DNA of 38,814 bases from an uncultured Lachnospiraceae bacterium (lineage in GTDB: Bacteria; Bacillota; Clostridia; Lachnospirales; Lachnospiraceae). A program made the position numbers and the translations under genes. The stretch spans positions 55,268-94,081 of the forward strand of contig CAJUJG010000009.1 in the NCBI GenBank assembly GCA_910586715.1, given 5' to 3'. The notes beneath the pieces are model-generated. The model was not told where the DNA came from and searched no databases. It saw only the letters and a program-made list of their open reading frames with translations. This document shows, piece after piece, positions 17,188 to 23,383 of this stretch (within the stretch, counting starts at the first letter, position 1; the number at the start of each line of letters is the position of its first letter).

Positions 17188-18846
17188 TTATCCACGCCCT
17201 GGTATCTGCAGCACCTGACCGATATTCAGCAAATCGCTTGTCAGTCCGTTCAGGCGCATAATCGCGTCCACTGTCGTATTGAAACGCCTTGCCAAAAGCC
17301 AAAGCGTATCCCCGCTTTTCACGGTATATGCAAAAGAGCCGCTTCCCGGCGGAGAGATATTTTCTCCGATTCCCAAATACGTATCATAGAGCGCATTCCA
17401 TGTGCGCGTACCCACAATGCCGTCCGGAGAAAGCCGCATTTCATTTTGAAAGGCAATCACCGCCTGTCTTGTACCGCTGCCAAAAATACCGTCCTGTGCA
17501 ATCACCGGAATACCGGGATAATATTCACCGATTACATTTAACAGATATTGCAGGGTAATGACATCCTGCCCCGTAGAACCCTGCCTGAGTACCGCAGACG
17601 GCGGAACTGTTCCGATTCCAAGCGTATTGCCCTCGCTGTCCAATTCGGCAAGTCTTGCAACAGCGGCATAAATGCCTGAAATTTTATACCATGTCGCCTT
17701 TCCTACAATACCGTCCGCCGTTAAATTAAATATTTTTTGAAATGTCGTCACTGCCGCTCTTGTACTGTCTCCAAATACACCGGCATTGTCTGTAATTGCC
17801 GGAATTGCGGGATAATTTCGTCTGATTCTGTTTAAGTATGTCTGAATGGTCTGCACGTCAAGACCGGTGCTTCCGACTCTCAGCGCCGTGCCCGGATAGG
17901 AGGATACAATACCGGTAATCGTATTCGTCTGCACAATTTCTATATCATTCGGATAATAAGAGCGCAGAATTTGCAGCGGCGTGAAATTCCGGTTTGCCAA
18001 AGAAACGGTTCCCCACTGTGACATTCCCTGACAGGTTGCAGTCGTACCGTTACAGAAGGAAGTAAAATACGGTGCATTCTGTTCGCTTCTTCTGACATAT
18101 TCATTAAATATTTCATCTACAATTTTGCTGATAGAGTCATATATCGGACGCCCGTATACAAAATATTGGTCATAAGCGGTACTATTTGTAATATCAAAAT
18201 TATATCCTTGGTTCCGGTACCATTCCGTGTAAATCCGGTTTAATGCAAATGTAATAATCGCATAAATATTGGCACGCAGCGCCGCGTCAGGCCATGTAGG
18301 ATAAATCTCACTGCTGGCAACGTTTTTCACATAATCGGGAAACGAAACCTGTACATTGGAAGCATAGGCAGAAGGCGCCCCCATATGTACAGTAATCGGA
18401 TTGGGAATCACGACCTGACGCAGCACATAGGGCGCAGCCATCGGTCCCTCCTGCTTGCGTGCCCCCTGCATTGCAACGGCAGGTTTCCCCACATAAATAT
18501 TCGTCTGCTCCGGACTGGTCTGCCGCTCCTGCATCGGAACAAGCGCAATTGGCAGAATCGCTGTTTCACCGTCAAGAATCGGAATATCCACTACGGAAAT
18601 CGTATTAAAACCTGCTTTTTGCGCAAATACACTGTAGCTAAAATACGGTATCCCAGTATAGTATTGATTCAGGGAAAAGCTTTTATCTATCGTTTCTAAC
18701 GGAACCACCTGCGTTTCACCATTCCCATCCGTTGTCATTTCATAGATAATGTTTTTTGCATGATCCACTATCTGTATGTACACATTGGCGAGCGGCACCG
18801 CATCGTGTGCGGTCCGCGCCTGCACTGTCAAATACCCTATTGCCAT
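17188..18846 (-). CDS. SpoIID-like/peptidoglycan-binding/LysM protein
   Basis: The 552-residue protein has four parts. Residues about 1-90 form a Cna-B/carboxypeptidase-regulatory-like beta domain (LTVQARTAHDAVPLANVYIQ). Residues about 165-310 resemble SpoIID (PDAALRANIYAIITFALNRI and GMSQWGTVSLANR then ILRSYYPNDIEI). Two PG_binding_1 repeats follow (LRVGSTGLDVQTIQTYLNRI with DGIVGKATW, and LRQGSTGQDVITLQYLLNVI with DGIVGTRTWNAL). A C-terminal LysM ends the protein (YTVKSGDTLWLLARRFNTT). There is no obvious signal peptide (the start is MAIGYLTVQA), so it may act in the mother cell or spore layers during sporulation. It is transcribed against the RNA-repair genes on both sides and looks like an unrelated neighbour. 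The SpoIID assignment is from motif resemblance only. Confidence 0.8.
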   Translation of the reverse strand: MAIGYLTVQARTAHDAVPLANVYIQIVDHAKNIIYEMTTDGNGETQVVPLETIDKSFSLNQYYTGIPYFSYSVFAQKAGFNTISVVDIPILDGETAILPIALVPMQERQTSPEQTNIYVGKPAVAMQGARKQEGPMAAPYVLRQVVIPNPITVHMGAPSAYASNVQVSFPDYVKNVASSEIYPTWPDAALRANIYAIITFALNRIYTEWYRNQGYNFDITNSTAYDQYFVYGRPIYDSISKIVDEIFNEYVRRSEQNAPYFTSFCNGTTATCQGMSQWGTVSLANRNFTPLQILRSYYPNDIEIVQTNTITGIVSSYPGTALRVGSTGLDVQTIQTYLNRIRRNYPAIPAITDNAGVFGDSTRAAVTTFQKIFNLTADGIVGKATWYKISGIYAAVARLAELDSEGNTLGIGTVPPSAVLRQGSTGQDVITLQYLLNVIGEYYPGIPVIAQDGIFGSGTRQAVIAFQNEMRLSPDGIVGTRTWNALYDTYLGIGENISPPGSGSFAYTVKSGDTLWLLARRFNTTVDAIMRLNGLTSDLLNIGQVLQIPGRG

Positions 18847-18960
18847 AAATTTTCTCTTCTATACTTTCTTATATTGAAACTTATATTAGAATATGAAAAA
18901 GAAAGAAGAAGCGTTCCTGATACTTTATCTGTTAAATTACCATTTTTCCCTACTATTCTA

Positions 18961-18969
18961 TGTTATAAT
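18961..18969 (+). promoter_or_regulatory. Extended -10 promoter of the WYL pair
   Basis: The sequence TGT-TATAAT is a perfect extended -10 (TGnTATAAT) located 41 bp before the first WYL gene ATG. No good -35 is seen at 16-18 bp, which is normal for extended -10 promoters. The block shared by the rtcB and RNA promoters is absent here, so the regulators are not obviously autoregulated through it. Confidence 0.6.
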
Positions 18970-19009
18970 ATAGAGTACGATAATAAAAAACAGAAATGAA
19001 GGTTTTTCT

Positions 19010-20290
19010 ATGTCAGAATTTAAAGAATTAATCAAATCCTTTTCCAAAAGCCGCGAATACGTCCGGGATTTTTTTGTATACGGATTTAAGACACGCGACG
19101 AATTTGGCGGCTGGAGCGGACGCACTTACGACAACGAACGCCGCAGGCTGGAAAGCTGGCTTTGGGGTTACGTAAGGCAGGACTACACCGCAAACGGAAA
19201 AAATATCTACCTGTCCATCGACAGCAATCTGCTTGACACCAATCCGCTATACCGCGTGTGGAAGGCAAAAAGCTTTACGGACAATGACATTATGCTGCAC
19301 TTTTACATATTGGACTATCTGCAAAAATACGCGGAACAAACAGCCGACGCGATAACCGACGGCATCCTTGCGGAATACGACGTTATGTTCGAGCCACAGA
19401 CCGTCCGGCGAAAATGCAATCAGTATGCAAGGGACGGCATGCTCTCAAAGGAAAAATACGGGAAAGAAGTCCTATACCGCCTGAACCCGCCTTTTCGGAA
19501 AACACTTTCCGCACACCCCGGGCTCGCAAATGCGCTTGCCTTTTATCAGCTTTTTTCCCCGCTTGGCATTGTGGGAAATACCATTATGGACAACGCCTCC
19601 TTCAAAAATAAACTCTTCCGCGTCAAGCACAGTTTTTTTGTACATACCTTAGAAGATGAAATCCTGCTCGACCTCCTTTGTGCAATCCATGAGGAAAAAT
19701 CAGTCCTGTTAAACGTCAAAAGTTCGAAGTCGGACATCTTTCAGAAAACAGAAGGCGTTCCGTTAAAAATCTTTATCAGCACCCGGACGGGACGCCGTTT
19801 TTTGTGCCTGTATCTTCCTAACGCAAAGCGCTTTACATCGATACGGCTGGACGCTGTAAAACAAGTGGCAATAAAAGAGCCTTATCTCGATTATCAGACC
19901 GTCAAAGAACATTTGGAAAAAAATAAAGCGTCCGCATGGGGCGTTTCTTTTCAAAACAGTAACCGCAGGCACTTAGAGCACGTAAAGCTGACACTCCACA
20001 TTAACGAGTATTTCGAGGCATATATTATAACCCGGCTGGAACGGGAAGGAAAAGGCGGCGTTGTCCGGCGTATTGCTTCCGATACATACTGCTACGAAAC
20101 CGATGTGTTTGACGCAAATGAAATGCTGCCCTGGATACGCTCGTTTCTTGGCAGAATCATCGCAGTCGAAACCGACTGCCCCAAGCTCAACCAGCTTTTT
20201 CAGTGCGATTTTGCCGCAATGTACCGTATGTATTTTGGGGAAAACGCACAGATTTCCGACGAAGATGACATGGAGGATTCCAATGAGTGA
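19010..20290 (+). CDS. WYL-domain transcriptional regulator, first of pair
   Basis: The protein has 426 residues. The N-terminal half is helical, with an HTH-like stretch around residues 18-55 and a second winged-helix-like stretch around 113-160 (ITDGILAEYDVMFEPQTVRR through EKYGKEVLYRLN). A WYL-type beta domain follows around residues 225-290 (KSVLLNVKSSK, GRRFLCLYLPNAKRFTSIRL), then a WCX-like C-terminal extension. Family knowledge: WYL proteins sense nucleotide or nucleic-acid ligands and control DNA-damage, defence and RNA-repair loci. The gene has an AAGG ribosome binding site and an extended -10 promoter. It overlaps the second WYL gene by 8 bp, so a hetero-oligomer is plausible. Placement between rtcB and the tRNA-like RNAs suggests it regulates both. 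Confidence 0.85.
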   Translation: MSEFKELIKSFSKSREYVRDFFVYGFKTRDEFGGWSGRTYDNERRRLESWLWGYVRQDYTANGKNIYLSIDSNLLDTNPLYRVWKAKSFTDNDIMLHFYILDYLQKYAEQTADAITDGILAEYDVMFEPQTVRRKCNQYARDGMLSKEKYGKEVLYRLNPPFRKTLSAHPGLANALAFYQLFSPLGIVGNTIMDNASFKNKLFRVKHSFFVHTLEDEILLDLLCAIHEEKSVLLNVKSSKSDIFQKTEGVPLKIFISTRTGRRFLCLYLPNAKRFTSIRLDAVKQVAIKEPYLDYQTVKEHLEKNKASAWGVSFQNSNRRHLEHVKLTLHINEYFEAYIITRLEREGKGGVVRRIASDTYCYETDVFDANEMLPWIRSFLGRIIAVETDCPKLNQLFQCDFAAMYRMYFGENAQISDEDDMEDSNE

Positions 20291-21248
20291 ATTATTTTCA
20301 GAAGTATACAACTGCTATTTTCAGGTTATCAAATCCCTGATTGAATCAAAACAATTCATTTCCGATAAGGAATTACACTACCGCATTCAGGATGCCTGCT
20401 TTGCGGAAAGCATTCTCTACCTGCTGCCAAAGCTCACCGAAAGCGGCTGGGGCTTTTATGAAAAGCAGGACGGCATTCTGCGCTCAAAATTCTCAACGGA
20501 CTTCTATGTCCCGCTGACCGACCTGCAGAAATCCTACCTGAAAGCAATCCTTTCGGACGATAAAATCAGCCTTTTTTTCAATGATGAGGCGCTTTCGCAG
20601 CTTCATGCCGCTTTTGCGGACACAGAACCGCTTTATCTGCCAAGCGACTTCTATTATTATGACCGCTTTTCCGATAAAGACGACTATCAAAACCCTGATT
20701 ACCGCAGACACTTTCAAACCATCATGGAAGCAATCCAAAATCACGAATATTTGGATATTCTGTATGAATCGCGCAATAATCACAGAGTACACCACATTTA
20801 TCTGCCATGCCGTCTTGAATATTCCATAAAAAATGACCGCTTCCGCATGCTGGCAGTCGAAAACCATATGCAGCGCACGCGCAAGATTGAAATCTTAAAC
20901 CTGAACCGCATTGTGAAAATAATATCAACCGGAAAGACCGCAAAGCACATGCCCAACATTGACAAAGCAATCAAACGCTCCTATTACAAAGAACCTGCGC
21001 GCCTTCTCATCAAGGACCGCCGCAACGCCTTAGAGCGCGCCATGCTGCAGTTTGCCAACTATGAAAAAAGCACGCGAAAGCTGGATTCGGACACGTATGA
21101 ATGCCTTATCTACTATAATAAAAAAACAGAAACGGAGCTTTTAATTGAAGTGCTGTCGTTTGGACCGATGATAAAAGTCGTGGGAAGCGAATCGTTCCTG
21201 AACCTCATCAAAGAACGCCTCCTGCGTCAGGCGGCGTTGCTACAATAA
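20283..21248 (+). CDS. WYL-domain transcriptional regulator, second of pair
   Basis: The protein has 321 residues. I start at the ATG at 20283, which overlaps the end of the first WYL gene and is preceded by GGAGG at 7 nt; longer in-frame versions would run through the first gene. A helical N-terminal region (about 1-75) contains a plausible winged helix (SDKELHYRIQDACFAESILY). The WYL core lies around residues 125-215 (HEYLDILYESRNNHRVHHIY, YSIKNDRFRMLAVE, IEILNLNRIVKI), and a WCX-like C-terminus ends near LIKERLLRQAALL. The stop codon directly abuts the conserved promoter block of the downstream RNA/DUF2828 unit (21249). This intimate placement argues that regulator and target are one functional cassette. 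Confidence 0.85.
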   Translation: MSELFSEVYNCYFQVIKSLIESKQFISDKELHYRIQDACFAESILYLLPKLTESGWGFYEKQDGILRSKFSTDFYVPLTDLQKSYLKAILSDDKISLFFNDEALSQLHAAFADTEPLYLPSDFYYYDRFSDKDDYQNPDYRRHFQTIMEAIQNHEYLDILYESRNNHRVHHIYLPCRLEYSIKNDRFRMLAVENHMQRTRKIEILNLNRIVKIISTGKTAKHMPNIDKAIKRSYYKEPARLLIKDRRNALERAMLQFANYEKSTRKLDSDTYECLIYYNKKTETELLIEVLSFGPMIKVVGSESFLNLIKERLLRQAALLQ

Positions 21249-21295
21249 TATCCTCGCAACTTTTTTGAAATGATATATTATTCCAAATATTGTAT
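21249..21295 (+). promoter_or_regulatory. Promoter of the tRNA-like RNA/DUF2828 unit, shared operator
   Basis: The -35 is TTGAAA (21265-21270) and the -10 is TATTGT (21288-21293), with a 17-bp spacer. The block 21249-21275 is identical over 27 bp to 15778-15804, and CAAATATTGTAT (21284-21295) is identical and equally spaced in both. The 8 bp between the two blocks differ, which suggests that the flanks are held by selection. Transcription would begin near 21300, upstream of both tRNA-like modules. The 442-bp gap between the WYL pair and the DUF2828 gene is accounted for by this promoter, a leader hairpin (CAGAC at 21304 with GTCTG at 21327) and the two RNAs. Confidence 0.78.
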
Positions 21296-21331
21296 TGTAT
21301 ATTCAGACGAGGGAAAACAGGCGAAAGTCTG

Positions 21332-21450
21332 CTGCCGCAGTAGCTCAGTCGGTAGAGCGCGGAAAAACAGGTCTTGGCAAAGACCTTAACAGCAATCCCA
21401 ATTACCTTAGGAGGGCGTTGTCGCGGGTTCGATTCCCGTCTCGGCGGCAG
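21332..21450 (+). ncRNA. tRNA-like RNA, module 1 (Y-RNA-like candidate)
   Basis: The ends pair as an acceptor-like 7-bp stem (CTGCCGC 21332-21338 with GCGGCAG 21444-21450). A classic D-arm follows (stem GCTC 21343-21346/GAGC 21355-21358, loop with the conserved GG). The T-arm is canonical (GCGGG, loop TTCGATT 21428-21434, CCCGT). At the anticodon-arm position there is instead a 7-bp hairpin with a 4-nt loop (AGGTCTT-GGCA-AAGACCT, 21369-21386), followed by TAACAGCAATC and a variable-arm-like stem (CAATCCC with GGGCGTTG). No CCA is encoded. It cannot be a normal tRNA because there is no 7-nt anticodon loop and the core is enlarged. Bacterial Y RNAs of Ro systems also carry a tRNA-mimicking module, which is the nearest precedent. 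Confidence 0.82.
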
Positions 21451-21509
21451 CTTTCCAACGGGTTCCCAAGTTTACTGGATATGAATGTGCCAGTGCACTA
21501 GTCCAAATG

Positions 21510-21648
21510 CAGCCTTACTGTGGAAAAAGTCGAGTGTATACGTATGAATATGCAGCGCGCTCAATTACAAGTCTTGAAAAAGACTTTTACAGCAATCAAA
21601 ACATTCAAGGTGGAATGCGCAGGTTCGAATCCTGCCCCGGTAAGGCTG
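21510..21648 (+). ncRNA. tRNA-like RNA, module 2 (Y-RNA-like candidate)
   Basis: A perfect 9-bp acceptor-like stem joins CAGCCTTAC (21510-21518) and GTAAGGCTG (21640-21648). The T-arm is canonical (GCAGG, loop TTCGAAT 21624-21630, CCTGC). The central hairpin AAGTCTT-GAAA-AAGACTT (21569-21586) lies exactly 200 bp after its counterpart in module 1 and is followed by TTACAGCAATC. A small stem CATTC/GAATG (21602-21617) takes the variable-arm place. The D-arm is replaced by a longer hairpin (GAGTG 21532-21536 with CGCTC 21558-21562). Outside the hairpin and motif the two modules share little sequence, so conserved structure rather than recent duplication explains the resemblance. It ends 42 nt before the DUF2828 start codon. 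Confidence 0.8.
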
Positions 21649-21690
21649 TTTGAAAACGAATCCAATACAATGCAGGAAGGGGGAATCACT

Positions 21691-23223
21691 ATGAACTTCA
21701 TGGAACTTTTACATATCAATCTAACCAATCAGAAAAAGCGGACGGAAAACGGGGCAATCGGCTATCAAACCACAGGGAAAGCGCTTGTTGATTTGAATTT
21801 TGCTGTCGCATCCCTTAGAAACGAAAGTGAAACACAGATTGTAAAACGCTTTCTTCCTGCCTTTTATGAGGACAGATTGCTTGCGGTAAAATGGCTTTTT
21901 TTCTTGCGGGATGTCAGAGGCGGATTAGGAGAACGCCGGACGTTTCGTATCCTGATGAAATATCTCGCGGCAAGCGTTCCCGAGCTGACGCAGCGCCTGG
22001 TAGAACTAATGGCAGAATACGGACGTTTTGACGACTTGCTGTGTCTTCTTGACACCCCTGTTGAAGAAACGGTTTTAACGGTATTAAAGGCGCAGCTTGA
22101 ACAGGATGCACAAAATTTAACACACCGCAAAAGTGTTTCGCTCTGTGCAAAGTGGATGCCAAGCAATAATGCTTCGTCCGAAGCATCCAGAAATACAGCC
22201 GCAAAACTGCAGCAATTTATGGGACTTACCGCAAAGGAATACCGAAAACTGCTTGCTTCCTTGAGGGCACACCTGAATGTTACGGAAGTCTATATGAGTG
22301 AGAATCGCTGGACGCAAATTAACTATACCTGCGTTGCATCCCGCTCAAACATTCTTTACCGGAACGCCTTTTTGCGCCATGATGAAATACGCCGAAAAAA
22401 TTACCTTGAACAAGTACGGCAAAGCAAGGCTGTCATTCATGCAGGTGTCTTAATGCCGCACGAAATAGTTTCGCAATACACTACCTGCTGTGGCTGGCGT
22501 ATCAATGTCAATGCCAAAGACGCCGCCTTGGAAGCGCTTTGGAAAAGCTTACCCAACAAGGCAGCATCCGCGCAAAATATACTTTGTGTCGTTGACGGTT
22601 CCGGCAGTATGCTGTGTCCTGTAGGAAACGGCAATACGACAGCGCTCCATGTCGCAAACGCGCTTGGTATTTACTTTTCAGAGCGTATGCACGGCGCATT
22701 CCGAAATAAATTTATCACCTTTTCCGAAAAGCCGCAGTATGTGAACTTAACTGCCTGCAGAACATTAAAGGAAAAGCTGGAGCTGGCATTGTCACATAAT
22801 GACTGCACCAATACCAATATTGAAGCAACCTTCAATCTGATTTTGCAGACTGCAAGAAACAGCCATTTAAAGCAGAACGAGCTCCCGCAGACTGTCCTGA
22901 TTATTTCGGATATGGAATTTGACTGTGCAACAGGAAACAATGTTCATGACACGCTTTTTGAGACAATCGAAAAACGGTTTGCAATGCACGGCTATCGTAT
23001 GCCAAAGCTGGTATTTTGGAATGTCAACAGCAGGACAAATGTGGTTCCGGTCCGTGAAAACAAACTTGGCGTGGCACTGGTCAGCGGATTTTCCGTCAAT
23101 ATCTGCAATATGGTACTCTCGAACGAGCTGGACCCGTTTGCGTGCCTGAAAAAGGTACTTGACAGCGAACGCTACCAAAAGGTGGAAAATGCATATATAC
23201 AATGCGATATAAATTTGGTATGA
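21691..23223 (+). CDS. DUF2828 vWA-domain protein (Ro60/TROVE-like)
   Basis: The 510-residue protein has an N-terminal helical-repeat region (about 1-285) with the DUF2828 hallmark FFLRDVRGGLGERRTFRILM, followed by ELMAEYGRFDDLLCLL and SLCAKWMPSNNASS. A C-terminal von Willebrand factor A domain has an intact MIDAS motif (ILCVVDGSGSM), a downstream Thr/Asn block (HNDCTNTNIEATF) and LIISDMEFD. Helical repeats plus a C-terminal vWA domain is also the plan of the RNA-binding Ro60/TROVE proteins; homology with TROVE is my inference. The start at 21691 has an AGGAAGGGGG ribosome binding site; an in-frame extension to 21520 would run through the second tRNA-like RNA. It is the only protein gene behind the two RNAs and is the likely binding partner. 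Confidence 0.85.
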   Translation: MNFMELLHINLTNQKKRTENGAIGYQTTGKALVDLNFAVASLRNESETQIVKRFLPAFYEDRLLAVKWLFFLRDVRGGLGERRTFRILMKYLAASVPELTQRLVELMAEYGRFDDLLCLLDTPVEETVLTVLKAQLEQDAQNLTHRKSVSLCAKWMPSNNASSEASRNTAAKLQQFMGLTAKEYRKLLASLRAHLNVTEVYMSENRWTQINYTCVASRSNILYRNAFLRHDEIRRKNYLEQVRQSKAVIHAGVLMPHEIVSQYTTCCGWRINVNAKDAALEALWKSLPNKAASAQNILCVVDGSGSMLCPVGNGNTTALHVANALGIYFSERMHGAFRNKFITFSEKPQYVNLTACRTLKEKLELALSHNDCTNTNIEATFNLILQTARNSHLKQNELPQTVLIISDMEFDCATGNNVHDTLFETIEKRFAMHGYRMPKLVFWNVNSRTNVVPVRENKLGVALVSGFSVNICNMVLSNELDPFACLKKVLDSERYQKVENAYIQCDINLV

Positions 23224-23254
23224 TTTCAGAAGAGGTCATACCAAATTTTTTTTT
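23211..23254 (+). terminator. Intrinsic terminator of the DUF2828 unit
   Basis: A perfect 13-bp stem (AAATTTGGTATGA with TCATACCAAATTT) is followed by a run of T extending to 23254. The DUF2828 stop codon TGA is the last part of the 5' arm, so translation ends inside the terminator stem. Confidence 0.92.
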
Positions 23255-23262
23255 ATGCACAC

Positions 23263-23355
23263 GGGCATCCAAATGAAAATGTCATCAAATCGATAAATCG
23301 ATTCGCTGACGGATGCCCGGCGCACGCGTAGTGGAAAAAATCATTCCACTACGCG
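23263..23355. repeat. Two adjacent hairpins upstream of the radical SAM gene
   Basis: The first structure pairs GGGCATCC (23263-23270) with GGATGCCC (23311-23318), and inside it GTCA/TGAC enclose an AATCGAT/ATCGATT palindrome. The second is a perfect 12-bp stem CGCGTAGTGGAA (23325-23336) with TTCCACTACGCG (23344-23355). TCCACTACGC also occurs as linker sequence in the dispersed element at 31748-31757 (a shorter CCACTACGC in copy 2), so this may be a related or composite insertion. It lies between a strong terminator and the start of the next gene. Confidence 0.65.
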
Positions 23356-23383
23356 ATTGTATACAAGCACCCGGAGGATTATC

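Noticed and set aside
21332..21450. Ordinary tRNA gene or tRNA pseudogene with an insertion
   Set aside because: The acceptor, D and T parts are tRNA-like, but there is no 5-bp/7-nt anticodon arm, no encoded CCA, and the same altered core recurs in a second, otherwise dissimilar module.
21300..21690. tmRNA, T-box or known riboswitch in the leader
   Set aside because: There is no tag reading frame or pseudoknot pattern, no T-box consensus sequence, and none of the common riboswitch core motifs that I can recognise.
21520..21690. N-terminal extension of the DUF2828 protein
   Set aside because: It would translate the second tRNA-like module. A strong AGGAAGGGGG site places the start at 21691.
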